A stretch of DNA of 64,000 bases, taken from Heloderma charlesbogerti (taxonomy: Eukaryota > Chordata > Lepidosauria > Squamata > Helodermatidae). Positions 56,101 to 64,000 of this stretch are shown piece by piece; position 1 is the stretch's first letter, and the number at the start of each line of letters is the position of its first letter. A program made the translations under genes and the position numbers. A model generated the notes under the pieces. That model was not told where the DNA came from, did not search any database, and saw nothing but the letters and a program-made list of their open reading frames with translations. Location of the stretch: positions 186,001-250,000 of the forward strand of contig JANEZZ010002764.1 of NCBI GenBank assembly GCA_026122225.1, in the 5' to 3' direction.

Positions 56101-58263
56101 AACAATGAAAATAGCATGCTTTTGGTATTGCTTCCTTGAGTATGTACTGCAAGTCTGCAACTGTAAAACTTACACTGGCTGGAAATAATTTCTACATTAG
56201 CAATATAAATAGTGAGAGACTCAAATGCACTTTTAAGTGTCTCTGTGAAATGCCCTAATTTAAGCTGCAGTTGACTGCAGAGTAAGTACCATACTTCCTT
56301 CCAAGTGAACCTTGCTTCATTGCTAAGGGTAGAGCCTGGTATGCAGTTCTGCTGCAGAAATTTTACCATCCTGTGAACATGGGAGAATGCTGCTTCAGAA
56401 TCATAATGGCAAGGATTTCTTGGGCTCCTTCACATGGAGCTTTTATTCTGCTATTGTGATGGCTCAGTCACAGAAGTTTGCAGGCCCTTTAGATGATGCT
56501 GTGAACCTCCAGGGCGTCTCCTGTGCTAAATGCCCTTTGTTCCATTTTTAAATAGATTGCAGATAATGAGCTATCAAATTGCCCCCTTCTATTCTGCTTG
56601 AGTTCCTTCCGTGAAAAGAGGAAAAGCGGCAAGAAGAGAAGCGATATCAATGAAAGATAATGGAAGACTCGGATATGGGGAGAAGGAGGGGGAAAAGGAA
56701 GCACGTGAAAAAGGGAGTCATTGCAATCCTGCATTTAAAACAGAAGCAGAAAGCCCCGTCAAATTTTAGGCTGGTGTAGAGATGCTCCTTGTGACACCTC
56801 TAAGAATGTCATAGCATTACCACATGGGGGAAATTCTGCACATCTCATGCCACAGTATGATGAAGTAACCATAGGTATGGTGCGGAAGATCAACTGTGTG
56901 AACCCACCCTGCAGAACAGTTGAACTTGGTTAATTGTCAATCATTATCTAACATATGCAGATACTCTTGCTTTTATGTACTTAAAAACTGGATGATTTTT
57001 CACTTAAAAATGTATTCCGGCTGGAAGAACATGGCCATAAAACAATTAATAATACATAACAATCTTTAAATCAGACTCATATGCACATTGCTGTGTAGTG
57101 GCTTTATGGCACATCTGGTACATGGCACTGTGACCGTCTTAAAGAATATTTCCCCAGATGTTTGTGGTTTGTTTATTGTGAATTTTGTGAGAAGATAGAT
57201 GATGCTTCTATCAGCTCCTCTTTGAAACAGATGACTGCCAGCACTAATCCTTTTAAAATATATGCTCCTGCTTCAGGGAACATTTTCAAAATCAAGGGAT
57301 GATTAAATGGATTCTGTATTATTAATATGAGCTTGAGTCAATAGGCCACACTGTATCAGTGCTCATAACTAAAATATTTTAGATTTTCAATCCTGAATTT
57401 CGGATTTATTCAGAGCAAGACTATGTCATAGTTTCCTCATTGAGGGAAAAAAAATCCTCTTAAGAACTACTTAAAGGAAACCTAATGATCTCAATAAAAA
57501 GCATTTTTTTGTTTGGATCAAGGCTGTCCATCAGGCAATCCTAGGACTGACCAAGAAGGTCCTGGGCCCTCAGGAGAGAGAGGACTTCAGACCTCCCCCC
57601 TTGAAAGATGGAAAGCTCTGCTCCTGAGTCAGAGGGGGATGCGGAACCACCACCAGCCCCAAGAATGCCAGTACCTGAAGGTACAGGCTCAGGCCATGGG
57701 CAGGTAAAGGAGTGCAACTTGCAGAAAAGGCCTCCTCAGGAGCAAGGCCCTCCTCATGAGAAGAACATTTGCAACACAGCCTGTAATGAACTGCAGCTGA
57801 ACCCTCAGTAGGGCTCAGGAAGTTCTGGCAATATAACACCCCCTCCCCAATTAATAAAATAATTTTGGAATAAAAGTTAATACAGTGTGTGATTTCTGTG
57901 AGGTGTTCCTACCCATGCCCTATGTCACATACATATGGTTGGATCCAGACTTAGTCATATTTAGAACAGAATAAGTTAAATCCCATTGATTTCAGTGAGT
58001 CTGCTTGAAGTATGACTAGGTCTAGATTCAGCCCGTAATATTTAAAATGAAGAAACTTTGAGGCTTGGCAAATCCCATGTGCCATTATGGTTTCTACTCC
58101 TGTGAAAGATTACAGACAAAAATCCTGCGTGTCCAAAAGTCTGACAATGGATACATGTAAAATAAATGTAGAGATAACAGAAAGCTCACTGGCATCTAGG
58201 ATAGATTCTTTGCCTTTTGAGGGGTTTGCAGCCTGCTCTGTTGTACTAAATGACACAGCGATA
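56101..58263. other. No assigned gene; a short acidic/Pro-rich frame
   Basis: Mostly unique. At 57608-57811 a plus-strand frame begins MESSAPESEGDAEPPPAPR and is followed by AATAAAA and TGGAATAAAAG (57856-57875), resembling the end of a retroelement like R1/R2, but no sequence match to them was found. The peptide is low complexity, so no function is assigned. Confidence 0.4.
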
Positions 58264-58271
58264 CTGCAGAA

Positions 58272-58714
58272 CAGGGATGTGTGAGGCATCTGTCCTGATG
58301 AATTTTTTAAAAAGGATTTCTTCAATCTGTAGCTCCCGAAAACGGAACAGACCAGATGCATTTTCCATCTGAAAATCCATCCATTTGAGGACTTGCAGTG
58401 TGTTCCATGGACCAAAAAGAATGTGCCCAGTGAAATGCACACTTTTGAGAAGTGCACAAATAAAAATGCATACTTTGCAAAACTGTGCCTAAACACGCTT
58501 TAGTCGATGGGTGGCTGTGTACAAAAATGCCTACAATTAAAAGTGCACACAAGAATGTGCACTTTTTAAAAAGTCAACAACATCCATATGGACTTGTGTC
58601 TGCAAAAAAAAAAAGAAAATAAAAAGAAAAACCCACACACAAAACAGCATGTAACGGACTTGGTGGTGAAAAATGGCAGAGGTCCACGGAGCCAGATATG
58701 TCTGTCCATCCCTA
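58272..58714 (+). mobile_element. Old hAT-like MITE
   Basis: Ends CAGGGATGTGTGAGGC and TGTCCATCCCTA; flanks CTGCAGAA and CGGCAAAA match at 6 of 8 positions. The interior is rich in GTGCAC/AAAATGCA motifs with an A-rich tract at 58606-58632. Different interior from the palindromic family. Confidence 0.5.
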
Positions 58715-61039
58715 CGGCAAAACCAATCTGAAGATGATTTGCATGATCGCCTGCCCAATTCACAATTTTACTTTGTGTACATCCAGCTGGAGTGTGCTCA
58801 GGAAGAGCTTAGTACAGAGCAGGGTGTAATTATTTCCACACTCTTGCACTCTACAAATAGTTTATAGATGAATCACGTTTCTGCCTTGAGATCCATGGTC
58901 AGAGGTATGGGCACAAAGTGTTCCCCTTCTTGCTCCTTTTCCACCCCGTCCACTTCCTTCACTGTAAGACAGGGGTGTACAACCCATGGCCCACACTCCA
59001 CGTGCACCCTTTGGGCCACTTCCAGGGCGGCCTGCAAAATCATGGGCACCCTGCCCAGAGTTTTCCGTGTTAGCACTAGGGTTAACTGGGGAAAGCCTGG
59101 GATATCCCCTGCCAGTTCTAGCCAGGAAAGCCCTTCCCTTCCCTGAGAGACGGGAGATAAGGGAATTGTTTCTGTTGCTTGCTAGTGCTAGCTAGGGAAA
59201 GTCCCACCTGCAAGGGGAGTGGGGAAGAGTGCCTGTGTGTGTATATGTTAGGGGAATGTGAATGAGAGTGTGTTTGTGCATGTGTGTGAGTATATACATG
59301 AGCGTGTGAGGGTGTGTCTGTATGTGGGGGTGTATATACATGCATGCATGCACTTGTGCAGCTCCTGGCACCCTGGCAGATACCAGATGCAGGCCACAGT
59401 GCCAAAACGATTGTGTCTCCCTGCTGTAAGGGTTTCTTGTACTGACCCCATTAGATCTGAGAGTCAGATCTGAGTCAGAATTCAACAGCAGCAAATTAGT
59501 GTTTGAGCACCCTGGGTCAGGCAAGGGGACCGGGTAGGCATGGACTATTATTTCTTTATAAATCTGATTATTTGAATTCTTTGTTTTTGAAAAGCACAGA
59601 AGGTTACAAATTCGTGCTTTTGGTTTTGATGAGCCTGGGTGCCTCCTCATCAAAGAAGCACGCTCATTTCCCCGAGGTAGTATGTTTTGTTTGTTTGTGT
59701 TAACAATACAAAATAATCACGTTCCCCACCCACCCTTTGTATGACAATACTGCTATGCATTTGCCCAGAGACTGTATTTTTGTTCTGTTAGTGGTAACTT
59801 TTCATTATCGCCAGGAAACCTCTGACTGAAGATGGGCTCCGCCTTCCCATAGAAATGAAGGAACAATGTGTTTTTCTAATGATAAAATATCATTTATTTA
59901 TGTAGGCTGCTGATTGATGCCCCCCTTCCTTCCAAGTCCTGGTGCCTAATTCAAGCGAGGTCCCTTTCCCACTTCCCTTCTATGAGATTTTCTGTTATTT
60001 CTTTGTTGTTTCTTGGCCAAAGTGTTTCTCCTCAGCATTTGGGGAACTCAGAAAGAAAACTCCCTTGAGGCGACTCTGACAGTGGCTGTACTGAATTTTT
60101 GCAGGGTCCCATTTTCAGCACAAATGTTATTGTTTTGGGAAAGTGAAGCTCCCATTCAAAGGCAAGCCACCACATGCAGAAAAGCTCACTTTTTATGCTG
60201 AAATATCACTTTGCCAAGACTGAGTAAGGAGTGTGTTATGTGTTGTGTGGCTGATTTCCATCCCTCTCCCTCTCTTGCGATGGAAGGAACAGAGGGGAAG
60301 GGAGATACATGTCAGTTGGGGTGTATCTTTGTCTGGGCAGTCAGGACTGGCCAGAGGGTTTATAGGGCCTGGGCAGATGTGATGGTGGGGACCTCATCAC
60401 TGCCCGCCCCCGCTACAAGGACCCATTTGTGGATAGGGCTCTGGTCAACAGGGCTGGTGCAGGGGCAATTTTATGCACAGGAAATGAGATGGGGGGGGGG
60501 CTTGGTTGGTGGGAGCCTGGAGCATATTGTCCTAGTTGCACCCACTTCCCCCCCAGGCAACCCTAATGGCAGTAGCCACCAAAGTAAAGGAAGCAGAAAC
60601 AGTCTACATCTCTCTGCTCTTCTTGGCAAAACACTTGTCAAGAGCGGGGAAAGGATGTGAATTCTGTTGTGGGTAATATGCTTTGCAGTGGCCGTTGCCA
60701 ACAGAGGGGGCAGATTGCCTCCAAGTAGTAACTGAAAGCAGGTGTGATCATCAGCAGACTGTCATCTGTCCGCCTCTTCTGGCATGGCACTTATAAATAG
60801 AGAGGACAGGACTTGTGGTCTTCAAAGTGCCATTGGTGCCACTGCTTGCATATGCCCTGAAAGAGGTTGACTGGGGTGGAGTGTGGGGTGTGGGGTGGAA
60901 GGGTATCAGTCATCACTAATATAAATTCTGCAAGCATATTCTTTTTCTGTGAGAAAAATTCTCATTTTCTTCCCTTCGCTATATGTCTTTGATTATTCAA
61001 AGATTATTCAGACTTAAATATATATGGAGTCACTAAGTG
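58715..61039. other. No gene seen; GT-rich stretch
   Basis: A degenerate (GTGT/GTATAT)n stretch lies at 59236-59350 and generates His/Thr-rich shadow frames on the minus strand. The rest is unique-looking. A G-run lies at 60491-60499. Confidence 0.5.
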
Positions 61040-61715
61040 GTCACATTTATTTATTTATTTATTTATTTATCTGCACTGCTTATATTCCACTTGATGTCTC
61101 TACATGGTTTACATATGAAATACATAAAAGACAATATAAAAACAATATAAAATAATAAATATATTAAGGGAGCAATCCTATGGCTGCTAGACAGCGGCTA
61201 GACAGCCATAGGATATTGCGTTATCTGGGAACCAACCTCCCCCACTTCTGCGCTGCTTTGGAGGCAGCACGGAACAGCCCCATCTTCTGCGCTCGCAAGA
61301 GGAGCATGGAATAGCCGAAAAGGGGCATGGCTGGGGGCGGAAATGCCTGTACGACACATCCTATGTGTCATAAGCAGCCTTCTCCCCTCTCCGTGCAATT
61401 GACTGTCTAGCCAAAAATGCTGGGCAGGAGAAGCGCAGAGGGAATGATCTCCTCTGTGCTTCTCCTGCCCTGCTTTGGATAGGCGGTTGCCTCTGAGGTT
61501 GGAGGCAGCTGCCTATCTGGATAAGACTGTGCCCTAAAAACATTATAGAAGCAGTAAAACAGAGCAGTGCAATTACATGTCAGGGGAAGCCTAAGTAAAC
61601 AGGTGAGCCTTCAAGAGACATCTAATATTTTCCCCAGTATCCACCTCTCCAACATCATGTGGGAGAGCATTCCAGAAGGTGGTGCCGCTGCTGAGAAGGC
61701 CCACTTCCATGCCAT
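61040..61715 (-). pseudogene. L2-like LINE 3' end, interrupted twice
   Basis: (ATTT)n at 61047-61072 and a 3' UTR-like stretch to 61166, then family B (61167-61538), then LINE sequence whose minus strand encodes GLLSSGTTFWNALPHDVGE and KAHLFT, resembling the L2 C-terminal block. MITE copy 12 is inserted at 61716. Confidence 0.5.
61167..61538 (+). repeat. Repeat family B, complete copy
   Basis: Begins TTAAGGGAGCAATCCTATGG and ends ATAAGACTGTGCCCTAA; the ends are imperfect inverted repeats. Internal hairpins CTGCTAGACAGCGGCTAGAC and CAGGAGAAGCGCAGAGG..CTCTGTGCTTCTCCTG. It splits an L2-like copy. Confidence 0.65.
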
Positions 61716-62370
61716 TAGGGGTGTATGAAACACTTACTTCGTTCCGCTGGGGCCATCCACGGTGTGGGGGAGGCACTCGGCCCCCCCGAATCCTCCCCGG
61801 CTGGCTCCGCTCCGTGGCAACTCTGCAGAGCCACTGGCCAGGGCTGGCCACAGCCGGAATTCTGGCCACTGCTGGGCTGCTGTGACCACAAATGGAGGCC
61901 GTTATGCTGGCTGCCATTTGTGTAGCTGCCAGCTGTGATAGGCTATGTAAGTATTTACATAGCCTATCACAAAAAAGGCAGCCACACAAATGGCAGCTGC
62001 TACGCCATTTGCGTGGCTGCCTTTTTCGTGATAGGCTACGTAAATACTTACGTAGCCTATCACGGCAAAGAGCAGGGGCAGAAATGGCATAGCGGCCGCC
62101 ATTTGCACCCCTGCTCTTTGCTGTGATAGGCTACATAAGTATTTATATAGCCTATCACACTAAAGCAGCCACGCAAATGGTGGCCGCTACGACGGCTGCC
62201 ATTTGCGGCTGCAGCAGCCCAGCAGTGGCCAGGAGACCAGCTGGAGGAGCTGCCGCATCCGGCACCACTTCCCCCGCCGCCGTCACCACCGGAGCCGCAT
62301 CCGCTGCCAGTTAAGCTCCTAAAGAATCCGGTCTCACTGGAGTCTGTGGCGGAATTCTCTGACATCCCTA
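61716..62370 (+). mobile_element. Palindromic hAT-like MITE, copy 12 (complete, TSD CATGCC(A/G)T)
   Basis: 655 bp flanked by CATGCCAT (61708-61715) and CATGCCGT (62371-62378). Ends TAGGGGTGTATGAAACAC and TTCTCTGACATCCCTA. Three GTGATAGGCTA..TAGCCTATCAC hairpins (about 61935, 62029, 62122) alternate with four AAATGG(C)/(G)CCATTT hairpins, the clearest case of the module-by-module design. Confidence 0.92.
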
Positions 62371-62378
62371 CATGCCGT

Positions 62379-63180
62379 TACTCATGTATATGAGTCATCA
62401 ATCTCTAAGATCTGCTGAAGCTATGGGTCTAGTCAGTGTGTGGATGGGTGACCTTCTAGGTACGCTGTGTTGACTTCCATCATAAAAGAAAGGGGGGAAT
62501 ATAACTGTAATAATTAAAGAATAGTAATAGTAGTGGTAGTAGTAATAATAATAATAAAATATGCATCTATAATTATGAAATTCTTGTTTTTACAGAGCTG
62601 TTTTACATCCTGCAAAATTGTATATTCTTAATGTTTAACCATTGCGTTTTATTCCATTCATTTACATCTTTGTGTTTCTTTTTCAGATGCAGCATATAGA
62701 AATACAAACCATGGGTTAATTCAAATGTGTCATTGCTTCATTAGACATTATTCCATTGTGCTGAAAAGCTTGGAGCAGTAAACGTAGGCATAGGGAGGTA
62801 TGCCTTTTTCATTGTTTATTGTCAGTTTCAATTAATGTGTCCTTTGGGGATGCAAACAATGGCAAAATCTGCATATCATTATGCTGCTGTCAGCAACGTG
62901 CATGCCATTATGCTCAAGTTCCTCCTTGTGTTAGGCAATAAGCAATTCAGGCATATGAAACACAAAAGAAGCAATCTGGACTCCATAAAGGTCACTGGGA
63001 ATTTAGCCACTGGCTTCAGCAAAATCAGGATTGGATTCAGTAGCTATAATGTAGCAAGGGGAATCTGCTTATTGGTTTCTGCTCATGGTCTTCCCTGGGT
63101 CAGTTTTACCACAGAGATCATGTGAAACGCTCATTTCAGGCTGCAGTTTCTGCAGGAAGCTGTCACCATTCTACTGCCTC
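62379..63180. other. No gene seen
   Basis: A (TAG/TAA)n stretch lies at 62520-62556. A 96-codon plus frame (62835-63125) shows no domain or codon signal I can recognise. Confidence 0.45.
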
Positions 63181-63187
63181 AGTAGTT

Positions 63188-63830
63188 AGAAGAGCCCCGA
63201 GATCAGACCAAAGGCCTGTCCACTGCAGCATTCAGTTTACCACAATGGCAAGGCAGATGCCTATGGGAAGCCACAAAGGAGGACATAAGAGGAACAGCCT
63301 TCTTCCCCAGTGACCGGTATTCAGAGGCCTGCTGCTTGCTTCTAATCCTGGAGGTAGACTATAGCCACCATGATGAATAGCCACTGGTAGCTACTCATCC
63401 TCCAGTAATTCATCAAATCCCATGTAAAGGAATCTAAGCTGGTGGCCATCAGCACCTCTTGTGGAAGAATGGTGTGTGTGTGAAGACGTATTTCCTGTTA
63501 TCTGTCCTGAATCTCCCACCAGTCACCTTTATTGGACGACCCCAGAGTCTAGTCTGATGAGAGAGGGAGGAAAATGTCCCCTACCCACCGACAACCTTAT
63601 ACACCTCTATCTCCCTGCTTACTGACTTCTTCCCTAAACTGAAAAGCCCCAGACATAGTAGTTTCTTCTCATATGAGAGTTGCCCCAGCCTCATCTTGGT
63701 TGCTCTTTTCTGCACAGTTTCCAGCTCGGCAATAACCTTTTTGTTCTGTGACCAGATCAGTCCATGCTATTCCAACTGTGGTCACACTATGCATGTGTAG
63801 GGGAGCATCATTTTGACTTTGTCCAAGGCG
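63188..63830 (-). pseudogene. CR1/L3-like LINE, C-terminal and 3' region
   Basis: Reverse complement of the CR1/L3-like tail (CTTCTAATCCTGGAGGTAGA..GATGAATAGCCACTGGTAGC) followed by degenerate CR1-type coding sequence (CTGTCCTGAATCTCCCACCA..GTTGCTCTTTTCTGCAC). It extends further 5' than the other copies, with many disruptions. Confidence 0.7.
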
Positions 63831-64000
63831 GTGACTGATCTCCTCCTCAGCACCACTGCCGCAGGTGCAAAAGGTTGCTGCAGCTGGAAAATATCCCCCT
63901 CTTCCAATGAGTGGGGCTATGCACCGAACAACCTTGCACTGCATACACATCACGGGAGGCTTGCCTGAGCCTCCGCATCTAACTGCATTTATGATACAGG

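Noticed and set aside
59118..59653. His/Thr-rich 153-codon minus-strand frame
   Set aside because: It arises from the degenerate GTGT stretch; no domain is visible.
1834..62370. Recurring peptide VIGYV(N/T)IYVAYH in many short frames on both strands
   Set aside because: It is the forced translation of the GTGATAGGCTACGT palindrome, readable on either strand, and not a protein family.
62835..63125. 96-codon plus-strand frame as a gene
   Set aside because: No family resemblance, no flanking splice or promoter signal I could defend.

Overview
The window is non-coding, repeat-dense vertebrate DNA, most likely from a squamate reptile (a lizard). The evidence is the mixture of elements: a BovB (RTE) LINE and a BovB-type tail fragment, CR1 and L2 LINE fragments, a tRNA-derived SINE whose tail reads 'ataaggcagcttcctat', a Tc1-type DNA transposon, many short hAT-like MITEs, and long microsatellites. 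No complete host gene, RNA gene, CRISPR array or bacterial feature was found. One possible host exon (about 33342-33655, minus strand) is the only non-transposon coding candidate, and it is weak.

Layout. 1-1.8 kb: plain sequence. 1.8-10.6 kb: a nested repeat island. Its backbone looks like a decayed tyrosine-recombinase (Ngaro/DIRS-like) retrotransposon on the minus strand, with split direct repeats, gag-like remnants and an SGNH-hydrolase remnant. Inside it are another retroelement 3' end, a palindromic hAT MITE, a SINE and a CpG-rich block. 10.6-18 kb: mostly unique sequence with L2, SINE and CR1 scraps. 18-21.6 kb: four palindromic MITE copies and a diverged tandem repeat. 21.6-31 kb: AT-rich sequence with several foldback elements. 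31-36.3 kb: CR1-like, L2 and MITE nests and the candidate exon. 40.2-42.8 kb: a Tc1 transposon with only three in-frame stops, beside a LINE fragment and microsatellites. 45.5-50.7 kb: a second dense MITE cluster, one copy nested in another. 52-56 kb: BovB inserted in L2, a CR1 reverse-transcriptase fragment and a 200-bp palindrome family. 58-64 kb: hAT-like, L2 and CR1-like remnants.

The most striking content is one family of hAT-like, non-autonomous elements: 12 copies, about a tenth of the window. They share TAGGGRTG termini; six have perfect or near-perfect 8-bp target-site duplications (five exact, one 7/8). Internally they are built from alternating perfect hairpin modules. One module (GTGATAGGCTACGT...ACGTAGCCTATCAC) occurs 22 times by my count. 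Copies differ by stepwise loss of the palindrome centre, and three truncated copies break inside that centre. No transposase for this family lies in the window. All assignments come from reading the sequence and remembered family features; no database search was run.
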